Virus record (IMG/VR): IMGVR_UViG_3300021083_000035
Coordinates: 1 to 40,991 of that record
DNA: 40,991 nucleotides
Source of the DNA: a virus
Strand: one strand, 5' to 3'
A program made the position numbers and the translations under genes. Below, piece after piece: positions 15,546-23,894 of this stretch (position 1 is the stretch's first letter; each line of letters begins with the position of its first letter). The notes beneath the pieces are model-generated. The model did no database searches. It worked only from the letters and a program-made list of their open reading frames with translations, and was not told the origin of the DNA.

Positions 15546-16511
15546 TCAACCGTGATAGCGAACTTCCCAATTCCATGCATGATCAAGAATTTCACCAATA
15601 GAATATTTTGGTTCCCATCCTAAGATGTTTCTTGCTTTATTGGTATCGGCTACCAATCTCGGAACATCACCGGAACGCATAGAAGCATATTGAATATTTG
15701 GATATCGGTTTAATATCATATAGGCATTCTCTGCTAATTGTTTTACAGTTAATTCACCAGCAATACCACCAATGTTAAATATCTCACTTCTATTTCCATT
15801 ATTCAAATATTCTAAGGCTTTCTGATGAGCATTGGCAATGTCCTGTATATGAACATAATCGCGAACACAAGTTCCGTCGTATGTAGGATAGGTATTACCA
15901 TAAATTACAATTGGTTGATTCTTGTTTATCTTATTACAAAGAATTGGAATAATATGAGTGGCTGGATATTGAATATAACCAAATTCAGTATCTGGATCAG
16001 CGCCACAGGCATTAAAATAACGGAATATCACATAATTCAACTCGTGTGCTCTGGAATAGTCCTTGATAAGTAATTCGCCGGCCACCTTTGTCGAAGCATA
16101 AGTGCATTGTGGATTATATAATAGATCTTCAGTCAATGAATTATTCTGCTGATTACCATAGACACTTCCGCTGCTACTGAAAATAATATTTTTGACATTT
16201 CGTGAAACTAAGATATCAAGCATTTCTTTGAGTTTCATCACATTATTAGAATAATATTTGCTAGGATCAAATTCACCTTGCTCTACGAGAATGTCACCTG
16301 CCAAATGAATCACAGTATCAAATTCAAAATTTGGAATTGAAAATGCTTCTAAGAAATCACCTTGATGGATATGATCCGAAGATACATAAGTATATGTCCA
16401 AGGATTGATTTTTCTATCAACAACGAATATCTCGTGACCATAATTTGCCAAACTTTTTACAATCTGACTTCCAATAAAACCCGAGCCGCCAGTGACTAAT
16501 ATCCTATTCAT
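15546..16511 (-). CDS. galE: UDP-glucose 4-epimerase-like NAD-dependent epimerase
   Basis: The 321-residue short-chain dehydrogenase-type enzyme has the NAD motif VTGGSGFIGSQ, the SSSGSVYG and catalytic YASTK (YxxxK) motifs, and RYFNACGADPD and CVRDYVHIQDIA, characteristic of GalE. It interconverts UDP-hexoses. The ATG at 16511 overlaps the TAG of the gene upstream. With the glycosyltransferase at 18887 it suggests sugar decoration of DNA or host surface. Confidence 0.9.
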   Translation of the reverse strand: MNRILVTGGSGFIGSQIVKSLANYGHEIFVVDRKINPWTYTYVSSDHIHQGDFLEAFSIPNFEFDTVIHLAGDILVEQGEFDPSKYYSNNVMKLKEMLDILVSRNVKNIIFSSSGSVYGNQQNNSLTEDLLYNPQCTYASTKVAGELLIKDYSRAHELNYVIFRYFNACGADPDTEFGYIQYPATHIIPILCNKINKNQPIVIYGNTYPTYDGTCVRDYVHIQDIANAHQKALEYLNNGNRSEIFNIGGIAGELTVKQLAENAYMILNRYPNIQYASMRSGDVPRLVADTNKARNILGWEPKYSIGEILDHAWNWEVRYHG

Positions 16512-16762
16512 CTTCACCTACCAATTTTTCAATGATTTTATAATCCTCATATGCACTCTTCAATGACTGGAATCTTTCCAATGATTTTGGATCCGGACCT
16601 TGGAGAATACATAATCTCTTTTCGATTTCGGCGATTCTTTCGAGCACAATAGCAAACTCGAGTCTTGAAACATTATCGAAATTGGGAAATCCATAGTGGT
16701 GTGTTGTGTGGTCGCCGAGTAGAGGTAGAGGTGGAGGCGCCAGTAGTGTTGTTTATTGCCAT
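16504..16762 (-). CDS. small helical protein read through a CGGC +1 site, 85 aa
   Basis: The ATG at 16762 has a good GGAG site (inside the KFGD codons of the gene before). It reads MAINNTTGASTSTST, then ACT CGGC GAC. Skipping the C at 16717 gives T-G-D and continues HTTHHYGFPNFDNV, RLEFAIVLERIAEIEKRLC to a TAG overlapping galE. Without the skip there is no gene of this length. The C-terminal half looks like a coiled coil. Function unknown. Confidence 0.75.
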
Positions 16763-16763
16763 T

Positions 16764-17036
16764 TCAATCTCCAAATTTAATCTTAAAAATTAGTGCGTCA
16801 TCTATATCAAAGAATCCAAAGAAGCAACTGAAGGTCTCGGTCAAGCCACTGATATCAACAATTTCCCAGTCATCATTTATCTTGTCTTTATGACATCTAT
16901 AAAAGGTTGCAGATGATATCCCGGATTCGCAAATCCATTTATTACCATCTAAAATTTTAATCCACCCATCTTTACTACATTGAATTCTAATGACTTCTTT
17001 TATTCCGGGTGGCATTAATTTCTTGGCTGTAGTCAT
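16764..17036 (-). CDS. KYGHIY-like family protein (KFGD ending), 90 aa
   Basis: MTTAKKLMPPGIKEV..., with two cysteines in ...WICES and FYRCHK, ending DIDDALIFKIKFGD, which aligns with EDLVVFILKYGH of the array. ATGA overlap with queD. Confidence 0.65.
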   Translation of the reverse strand: MTTAKKLMPPGIKEVIRIQCSKDGWIKILDGNKWICESGISSATFYRCHKDKINDDWEIVDISGLTETFSCFFGFFDIDDALIFKIKFGD

Positions 17037-17468
17037 TTAGATATGGTTCTTAGACTTTCTAAACCTTGTCGCAGTGTTTCATCATACAAATCTACTGGTG
17101 AATATTCTACAATAGCACCATTGATGCCTTCTTCAGACACGTCAACTTTGATTTTCTGATCCGGGTACTTATCCTTGAGTATGTCTACGAGACCATCGGC
17201 CAACATCTCACAACTCTGATTATTCAATTCTAAGGCGCCAGTTTCATACTGTTGTTCGATCCACCTTCTCAACTGAATAAACTCAATGTCACGATTCAAG
17301 TGCGATACTTCAACCCATACCTTAAAATGAAAGTAATGAAAGTGACGAGTTCCGAGATGTGATACATCTAAATAATCACCGTGTCTTGAATTTTGGATCC
17401 GTGGCTGCTTCGGGGAAGCAGTGATAGCCTTCTTTTTGAAATGTAGTATATACAAATGTTCGTTTCAT
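17033..17468 (-). CDS. queD: QueD-like 6-carboxytetrahydropterin synthase, read through a CGGT +1 site
   Basis: The start at 17468 has AAGGTGAAAA before it and overlaps the upstream TGA. It reads MKRTFVYTTFQKEGYHCF ... FKT, meets ACA CGGT GAT, and with the C at 17381 skipped gives T-G-D-Y and 144 residues in all. The HFHYFHFKVWVEV segment matches the zinc histidines of QueD (LHGHxYxVEV), and the end VDVSEEGINGAIVEY matches VWExPTSxAEY. QueD and QueE act in succession in 7-deazaguanine synthesis. The family call is from motif shape, so moderately sure; the frame restoration is clear. Confidence 0.65.
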
Positions 17469-17689
17469 TTTTCACCTTTTAGAATTTCTACCAATGCGTC
17501 ATCTATATCAGAATATATCCACGTATCATACTCGTATTTTCTTGCTACTCTTTCTAGCCAAACTATCTCACAAGTAGGACATTCAATGTTTAGAACTATT
17601 GGCCTCCAAGCAAACCAAGAATGCTACTGGGATTTAATTTCAAAACTTCTCTTGAGTTGCTCCTCATACGATTCGATTTTAAATCTCAT
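17465..17689 (-). pseudogene. KYGHIY-like family gene with an in-frame TAG at codon 22
   Basis: The ATG at 17689 overlaps the upstream TGA and the stop overlaps queD, so the gene slot is intact (74 codons). Codon 22 is TAG (17624-17626). The same frame then continues with normal protein, including ECPTCEIVWLERVARKYEYD and the family ending SDIDDALVEILKGEK. Either a nonsense mutation or readthrough. Other genes here use TAG as a true stop (16504, phoH). Confidence 0.6.
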
Positions 17690-18459
17690 TCTGTATCTTT
17701 CTTCAAAGTTCTATGTCTAGCGGATTCTTCTTTCTCTTTCCTAACTGTGCGTTGTGATACCAATTCCGGTTCCTTTTGAGTTTCTTCATCAGACCCAATC
17801 GACCCCGAAGTTGTCTTCAATTCGCCGGAATAGTAATCGGCGATATTTTCTTTGCTTGGATTTACTGGCAATGGTGCCGTTTCAGATTTGTTAAGTTGAG
17901 TTATTGCTCTTTCGGCAATTCGTGCTCTTGGTTGCGGAACTGCTACTACCTTTGTCGGTTGAATAAATTCATCGTCTTCGTATTCATTCCACCCGGTAAA
18001 TTTGTTCGAATCCATTATTTCGTGCTGATTCCAGCACCAAACACCATCATTCTTCTTTTCAGGATCATCAATCTTAACTGTCAAGTTTTGATTCAATGTA
18101 TTTATGCTTGTGATGTCAACTGTTATTAATGGTATAAATGATCGGCATTGCCATACACCTCTCGACAATACTTGAGTCAATTGCTTATGATGACTTGCCT
18201 GATAATCTAAAGTGACTGTCATTCCCTTCGAATCAAGCAACTTTGTAAGCAGATGATTCCAATCGTGATTCAAAGTGAAACTTCTATTAGCACCAAGATA
18301 GATATGAGTAATCTTATGCTCTTTAGCTGTGGCAAGAATTTCATCCTGTGGTTGATATCCTACTACAAATAATGTCTTCTTTGAAAAAGCCGGCGTTCTT
18401 TCAATTTCAGTACCGATGAAATATACTGCTGTCTTTAGTTGTTCGTGATAGTTGCTCAT
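17686..18459 (-). CDS. hypothetical protein, 257 aa
   Basis: Not recognised. An N-terminal alpha/beta part (TLFVVGYQPQDEIL, HIYLGANRSF, MTVTLDYQASHH, FIPLITVDI) of about 130 residues is followed by a disordered, charged tail (EEESARHRTLKK type). AAGGAAACAACA precedes the ATG. The tail suggests a scaffold or binding role; neighbours are deazaguanine genes. Confidence 0.7.
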   Translation of the reverse strand: MSNYHEQLKTAVYFIGTEIERTPAFSKKTLFVVGYQPQDEILATAKEHKITHIYLGANRSFTLNHDWNHLLTKLLDSKGMTVTLDYQASHHKQLTQVLSRGVWQCRSFIPLITVDITSINTLNQNLTVKIDDPEKKNDGVWCWNQHEIMDSNKFTGWNEYEDDEFIQPTKVVAVPQPRARIAERAITQLNKSETAPLPVNPSKENIADYYSGELKTTSGSIGSDEETQKEPELVSQRTVRKEKEESARHRTLKKDTE

Positions 18460-18473
18460 TGTTGTTTCCTTGG

Positions 18474-18710
18474 TTATAGTTGTGTTGGTGCTATTCCTGT
18501 TGCTAGGATGAAGATCATAGCATCTTCCTTATCCTTGATATAAATTCGATAGAAAGGATACTGAGAATATAAAAATTGATTAATTCTCCATCTGTCTTTC
18601 TTTGGGCTACCATATAGCCTTCGACATTTTTTAGAAATTCCTTTAAATTCTGATTTTTTTATGGTAAATCGATATGGAAAACCAATTGCTCTATTCAGAA
18701 CGAATTTCAT
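18474..18710 (-). CDS. KYGHIY-like family protein, 78 aa
   Basis: Basic N-terminus (KKSEFKGISKKCRRLYG), ending YRIYIKDKEDAMIFILATG, which corresponds to ITFxxxEDLxxFILKYG in the array. ATG overlaps the TGA of the next gene upstream. Confidence 0.6.
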   Translation of the reverse strand: MKFVLNRAIGFPYRFTIKKSEFKGISKKCRRLYGSPKKDRWRINQFLYSQYPFYRIYIKDKEDAMIFILATGIAPTQL

Positions 18711-18886
18711 AATATCAATTTGAATACAATAAGATCGTCTTCATCTTTGAAATAGAAAGTAGTGATGAAAAAACAATCCCAAAACTGCCATCTTCCATTG
18801 TCTCCGAATTTCTCATTGCATCTTTCTTTTAGTCGCTCGTCCACTTCCTCATATACGTAGAATACGGATATTGGATTTTCAACCAA
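18707..18886 (-). CDS. KYGHIY-like family protein with TTG start, 59 aa
   Basis: The frame fills the gap between the glycosyltransferase stop and the next ATG exactly. It begins with TTG directly after the TAA and reads (M)VENPISVFYVYEEV..., ending TTFYFKDEDDLIVFKLIL, the family C-terminal pattern. No ATG is available. Confidence 0.6.
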   Translation of the reverse strand: MVENPISVFYVYEEVDERLKERCNEKFGDNGRWQFWDCFFITTFYFKDEDDLIVFKLIL

Positions 18887-20059
18887 TTAGTATTTGGCAA
18901 TCGTGACATATTTTCTATAGTCGAGTTCATTTCTTCCCCATTGTTCCCCGTTGCCTTCAAGAATATCTAACATTCTATCAATGGCGCCATCTATCCATTC
19001 TACAATCGGCTTTACATCATAATTTTCCGGATGTAGAAACATCTTCTGTAATTTTGACATAGCATCATCAAGACTCCACGGAATATATAGGAACTCGTCT
19101 CTATTTCCAAAAGTCTCAGGAAAGGATCGATATGCCGGATAGAGTAGCAATGTTCCAAGAGCGCCTAATTCACCGGGTTGATTACTTTGCCAATCTTGAA
19201 GCGCACAGTTAAAATTTACCCAACTATCAGCCGCCAGATTGTAATAATCATTCTTCTTCAATCCAGTATAGACTTTGAAGTTAACCATGCTCCTCTGTAA
19301 TCTATCTGCTCTTTTTACTAATTCTGGATTATTACTCTTCAATGTAGGATGTCCGCACAGAACAGCAAATTCAGTCGATGGGTCAATCTTAAAATAATGC
19401 TCTGCCAAGTCCATATAGAAGTTCGGATTCTTTTCATCGTCAAATCTTGAACCAAAGACTACTCGACGTCTTCTTTCTTTGATAGGCTTTACAACTGGCA
19501 CTCTTTCTAATACTTCATCTTTACAGAATGGAAGACCGGTGACATAGATTGGTGATTTGAATCCTGAGATCCTCAAGTGAGCAACCATTTCTTCCGATGC
19601 TACAAAAATACCATCTACAAAATTATCAATCATTTGCTCAAATGGTCGAGCCCACGCCAATGACCCATTCCTCAATAGGAAATCGTCGGGGTCGGTGGAA
19701 TTAGCGAGCCATCTTACAAATACTCGTGGTCGGTATTTTGGATCAATTTGGTCAAATATATATGGCAATGAGGACATCCCCATTACATAGGAATCTTCGA
19801 AGAATATTACATCCTCGGAAGTAATACTTCCCGCTTTCATCAACTTTACCAATGCTGCCATTTGTGTAAGGCTGTAATAGCTTCGGCCATGCACATCAAG
19901 CACTGAGCCAGTCACAATTTGGTCGCCGGTCAAATCTTCGCCATAGACAATTTCATAATTGATATTTCTGCGATTGAAGACTCGTGTATTCCAGTCTTCT
20001 AATTGTAGTGAGTATCTTGCCTGAAGTTTTTCAATTCCACAGTAGTATAATTTCCTCAT
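18887..20059 (-). CDS. glycosyltransferase (GT-B fold)
   Basis: 390 residues. The C-terminal half has VVFGSRFDDEKNPNFYMDL, FAVLCGHP and QPGELGALGTLLLYPAYRSF, the nucleotide-sugar binding pattern of GT4/GT1-like enzymes; the N-terminal half contains IFFEDSYVMGMSSLPYI and GIFVASEEMVAHLR. It may glycosylate phage DNA, or modify the cell surface. GalE nearby could supply the donor. ATGA overlap with the upstream gene. No CGG codons. Confidence 0.85.
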   Translation of the reverse strand: MRKLYYCGIEKLQARYSLQLEDWNTRVFNRRNINYEIVYGEDLTGDQIVTGSVLDVHGRSYYSLTQMAALVKLMKAGSITSEDVIFFEDSYVMGMSSLPYIFDQIDPKYRPRVFVRWLANSTDPDDFLLRNGSLAWARPFEQMIDNFVDGIFVASEEMVAHLRISGFKSPIYVTGLPFCKDEVLERVPVVKPIKERRRRVVFGSRFDDEKNPNFYMDLAEHYFKIDPSTEFAVLCGHPTLKSNNPELVKRADRLQRSMVNFKVYTGLKKNDYYNLAADSWVNFNCALQDWQSNQPGELGALGTLLLYPAYRSFPETFGNRDEFLYIPWSLDDAMSKLQKMFLHPENYDVKPIVEWIDGAIDRMLDILEGNGEQWGRNELDYRKYVTIAKY

Positions 20060-20358
20060 TTACTTTTCTTCTCCTTTGCTTCCCAGTATTCTATCATCCA
20101 ATCAAGCCACGCGAGTCTTCCTTGTTTGTAATCTTCTCGTTTCCATTTACGGTATAATTTGCTATGGTTAACCCTAATCCAGTCTTCATAGGTTCCACAG
20201 CGGCCGAGTAAGTTGCTAACCCACATTCGTAGCTCTATGCGTTGGTAAATGCAAGTGGAAATGACTGGAACGCGGCGAATGGCATCACAGATATAGTTTT
20301 CTTCACCGGACTTAATTAATTTTTTCGCTTTCTTCAATATTTTGCTATTCTTCATCAT
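20056..20358 (-). CDS. small phage protein, 100 aa
   Basis: MMKNSKILKKAKKLIKSGEENYICDAI then LRMWVSNLLGRCGTYEDW, a helical pattern I recall from uncharacterised phage proteins. The start overlaps the end of the upstream gene. Confidence 0.65.
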   Translation of the reverse strand: MMKNSKILKKAKKLIKSGEENYICDAIRRVPVISTCIYQRIELRMWVSNLLGRCGTYEDWIRVNHSKLYRKWKREDYKQGRLAWLDWMIEYWEAKEKKSK

Positions 20359-20671
20359 TCTGTCCTTGTTCTACTTCAACAGGATACGCAACTCTTCGAA
20401 TCATTGATTCGCCCATCCAATGAGAACTTGTCTCAGTTTTATCATTCTCCAGGTCTAATAACATAGTATCAAATTGCGCCTTGGTAATTTCTCTACCATC
20501 AATAATCATTTCACCAAGAAACTTTTGAGTGAGTTCGTCGAACGAGTTGTCAGCGTTATCGGAATCTATCATTGCCACTTCATCATATGCGTCTTCTACG
20601 TTTTCTGCTTCAATGACATAACGTAGACGAAAGGTGCTAATTGTATCAACTACGAATAATTTCTTTTCCAT
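20345..20671 (-). CDS. conserved small phage protein, 108 aa
   Basis: MEKKLFVVDTISTFRLRYVIEAENVEDAYDEV, then FLGEMIIDGREITKAQFDTML. From memory a conserved unknown of aquatic T4-like phages. Acidic, soluble. Confidence 0.7.
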   Translation of the reverse strand: MEKKLFVVDTISTFRLRYVIEAENVEDAYDEVAMIDSDNADNSFDELTQKFLGEMIIDGREITKAQFDTMLLDLENDKTETSSHWMGESMIRRVAYPVEVEQGQNDEE

Positions 20672-20686
20672 GATTTTCTTTCAAAG

Positions 20687-21121
20687 TTAAAATGCTTCAG
20701 TGCCGTGGCGAATGCCTTTGAGTTTGTCAACAATCAGTTGTTGTTCTGCCATTTCCTTCTCATACGCTTCCCTCTTTGGGAAGTATGATTGGATAATTGA
20801 TTTCGAATTCCAAAATATGTCTTCATATCGACGAAGGCTATTGCATTCACAGTCAATCACATAGACTGGACCGCCCATATCTATTGCCATCACTGCATCA
20901 TATTCTTCGTGAAGAACAACACCAGCAGGATTCAGTTTCTTCTCTTCCCTTGCTTCGAGTTCAAATTCATCCTCGCCGTTGTAACTTTGAGAATCTGGAC
21001 AATAGTGATTTCTTCCGCAGTAGCATTCTATATGTGGCGAGCCGCTACGATGCCCGTTTAAAGATTCAAGAAACATATCACTTGGCGGTTCTTTACTAAA
21101 GATTGGATATTTCGCTGTCAT
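20687..21121 (-). CDS. hypothetical protein with cysteine/histidine-rich segment, 144 aa
   Basis: Contains HIECYCGRNHYCPDS, a likely metal-binding knuckle, and VIDCECNSLRRYEDIFW later, then a helical tail. The ATG overlaps the stop of the dpdA-like gene. Possibly an accessory factor of the modification enzyme; inference from position only. Confidence 0.65.
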   Translation of the reverse strand: MTAKYPIFSKEPPSDMFLESLNGHRSGSPHIECYCGRNHYCPDSQSYNGEDEFELEAREEKKLNPAGVVLHEEYDAVMAIDMGGPVYVIDCECNSLRRYEDIFWNSKSIIQSYFPKREAYEKEMAEQQLIVDKLKGIRHGTEAF

Positions 21122-22678
21122 TTGAATTCACTTTCGAGTTTTACTAATTTCTCATCGTTTATATCGGCCAGTTTATCTTCATCTGGAAGTTGTTCAGTAA
21201 AATCAAACAATCCTTTGTAAGAATGATTTGATATCTTACCAATGTCTAATGTTTCCAAGAATGGTCGATAATGATCTATCATTCCAAACGGATCTGTGTT
21301 TGCTGGATCAAGTAAATCTTTCACGAAACTTTCAAAGAATAGAATCTTATTTGGAACAAAGTCACTGAAGCAAATTGTCTCAGATTTCTTTGTCTTAGTC
21401 CAGTCTTTATAACTCACATTCTTTCGTAAATGCTCAATATCTGCCAACCTATTTATTTCTTGGGTAGCCTGAATATGATTGTATGTATTATGCATCATAT
21501 ACAGTAGATAGGTATATGTATCCCAACTTGTTCTTCCGATCTTACCATTCTTATTTGGGTCTGTGTCACCAAGGACACATACATCACCAACTTTCAATCT
21601 ATCCATAATAGGACTTTGAAATGGCATTGCTAATTGACTACCCTTGAAATATTTCTCATCAATTGCCTTACCCATCGAATATGTCAATCTCTTTGAATCG
21701 AAGTAGTTATAATTGTAAGCCAATCCATATGCTGTAGCAACGAATGGACTTGCTGCATCATAACTAATCTTCAGTCTTGGGTTATCGTGCTTATTCAGTT
21801 GTCTCATTATACTTGTAAGATAACAACCCCAATCTAATCTTCCAATTCCCAAAAAGTGAATCCAATCTTTATCTTTCAATAGATTATCTTGTCTCAATAA
21901 TAGAATTTGAGTTAAGGCTGCTTCCATACTTGTTCTATTTACACCAGCAAATGCCCACCCTTCTAATGTTCGATCTTCGCCGAATCCATTCTCAACCATC
22001 CATTTTGGATCACTGTATTGCTTCACTGCATCATACCAAGTAATTCCATTCTCAAGAGTAGACCCTGATAGAACATTAAGGAACTTTGTTGCTCCGGGTT
22101 TCCTATTCTTAACAAAATAATCCAGATTGTAAAGTGAAACATCTAAAGTATCTTCAAATTTCTTCAATCCTGTTTTGGCAGAAAGATTACCTTCGGCCGC
22201 AAAAGCAGGAACATCGAGCGTCATACTCCAATCTGCAGTATGTTCTAACCAACGAAGAATATCCTCTCGCATTTTATCACCGGCAGGGGTTTTGAATGTT
22301 GTCCAGTCAATTTTCAACACACCGGTAGCGATTTGAAATCCCCCGGAATCCCCGATAATCAAAGTATCACTTCTATCTCGTTGCTGAATCATCTGTTCTT
22401 CAGTGTCTGATTTGGCAAGATTAAGATAGGCGTGTCCCGCTGAATACAAACCATACTTATAATAGTAATATCCTTTGTCTCTATCTAAAAAATTTAGTCC
22501 TTGGTGACCATTTTCGAATCCTTTTGGCATTCTGCTTGATGGCACGAAATTTGGATCATTATTCATCTTACTTAATTGATTAGTACAAAATCCGCTAATT
22601 GCAGGCAAATACAGAGCGTAGTCGCCGTTGATCAGTTCGTTCTGAAAGATTCACACCATACACTTTATCACTCGCCAT
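21118..22678 (-). CDS. dpdA: DpdA-like DNA deazaguanine transglycosylase, read through a CGGC +1 site
   Basis: The ATG at 22678 lies within the end of the upstream gene. It reads MASDKVYGVNLSERTDQ, then CAA CGGC GAC; skipping the C at 22627 gives Q-G-D-Y-A-L-Y-L-P-A-I-S-G-F and 519 residues. The DSGGFQ box is the TGT-superfamily signature, with DVPAFA and FAGVNR further on. DpdA enzymes swap guanine in DNA for a 7-deazaguanine. QueE and QueD upstream support this over a tRNA substrate. An in-frame GTG/ATG further in would give the shorter 496-residue form lacking this N-terminus. Confidence 0.8.
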
Positions 22679-23075
22679 TGTTTCTCTCATATTCGATTAA
22701 TTCTTCTATTAGTAAATCCATTATTGATTGTTTTCCAAAGTCGGCTGCATATGACAGTGCCGAGCTATACCTACCAGTTGCAGCATAGTAGAAAGATAAT
22801 GCCACTGGACAATTAGATTCAAACCAAGCATCGTCTAGTAATTCGCCGGCTTCAGCGGAGGCGGCGTAGTCATGCTTACCCTTAAATTTCTTTGACATCT
22901 CAATCAAATTTAGAGTTCCGGGTGTCTTATCATTAAGATGTTCGATACTATACGCACATCTCCAAGCCCACTTTGAATCAGTTCCTGCCGGCAACATTGT
23001 GAAATATTCCCAATAATCCCTAGTCGACATATCATATTTCAACCGAATAAATGTCTCAAGTTCGTCGCGTTCCAT
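22668..23075 (-). CDS. RLKY-family protein, 135 aa
   Basis: MERDELETFIRLKYDMS, then SKWAWRCAYSIEHLN, an AY-rich middle and MDLLIEELIEYERNNGE: the complete family pattern. The conserved arginine is encoded by CGG followed by T (23043), read as a triplet. Sits between the clamp and dpdA genes. Confidence 0.75.
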   Translation of the reverse strand: MERDELETFIRLKYDMSTRDYWEYFTMLPAGTDSKWAWRCAYSIEHLNDKTPGTLNLIEMSKKFKGKHDYAASAEAGELLDDAWFESNCPVALSFYYAATGRYSSALSYAADFGKQSIMDLLIEELIEYERNNGE

Positions 23076-23087
23076 TGTCGTATAATC

Positions 23088-23819
23088 TCAATGAGTTTCA
23101 GGAATCACATATTGATATTTTCCAAGTCCGCTGTCAATGTCAATCTTAACAGCACCTTGATCGGAGAATGACATTACGCAGCTCTTCGAACTTTGACCAA
23201 TCTTTAAAACTCCAAGTATATGGCTAAGTGGATACTGACGACTAGCCAACATTCCATTTACATTCTCGGCAACCACAATCTTGCTATTGTCAGCAACACC
23301 ACCACCGATGTTAAAATACAATGTATTCTTACTTACTGACACAGTGAATGATTTTTCATATGATCCGTGGGTGCTTGATAGATGGTATAGTTCAGCCAAC
23401 TTAGTAAAGTTTGGTGTAATAACTACATTCCAATTAGCGCCTCTGAAAGGAGGAACTCTAAGATTTTCATCAATCATCTTCTGTGACATAAATCGATATT
23501 CTGAATTAGTTCCAGTCATACCTTCAAATTTCAACCCTGACGGACTTTCGACATTGTCTTTATTCGTCTGTGTTAGAATTTTGATTACTGCACCAGCATA
23601 ACCTGGGTTGTCAATATAACCTTTCAACAGGTTCAGCCTGGTAAGTCCAACTGTTTCTGATAGTCCAGTGATATTATTATGCAATGAACCATACATAATA
23701 ATATCAGTATCAATCATAGATTCAATCTTCGTTTCGGTGGTTGAACCAAGAACCTTGACCATATCAAAACCGAGATTATGTGTATGTTTGAGAATATCTT
23801 TGAAATTATCTAAAATCAT
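23088..23819 (-). CDS. sliding clamp (T4 gp45-like)
   Basis: 243 residues, close to the size of T4 gp45, starting MILDNFKDILKHTHNLGF. FIYDTDI-like strands, LSETVGLTRLNLLKGY and the C-terminal QYVIPETH fit the clamp fold; the trimeric clamp tethers the polymerase and activates late transcription in T4. The strong promoter at 23852 lies just upstream, and the polymerase gene is next. Confidence 0.8.
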   Translation of the reverse strand: MILDNFKDILKHTHNLGFDMVKVLGSTTETKIESMIDTDIIMYGSLHNNITGLSETVGLTRLNLLKGYIDNPGYAGAVIKILTQTNKDNVESPSGLKFEGMTGTNSEYRFMSQKMIDENLRVPPFRGANWNVVITPNFTKLAELYHLSSTHGSYEKSFTVSVSKNTLYFNIGGGVADNSKIVVAENVNGMLASRQYPLSHILGVLKIGQSSKSCVMSFSDQGAVKIDIDSGLGKYQYVIPETH

Positions 23820-23851
23820 TGTGATGCTCCTTTTTATTGTTTATAGCATAC

Positions 23852-23880
23852 AGTATAACAGTTTTTTACACGTATGTCAA
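23852..23880 (-). promoter_or_regulatory. early promoter of the sliding clamp gene
   Basis: TTGACA, 17-base spacer, TATACT: close to consensus. Confidence 0.8.
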
Positions 23881-23894
23881 TTTACCAAATTCCA

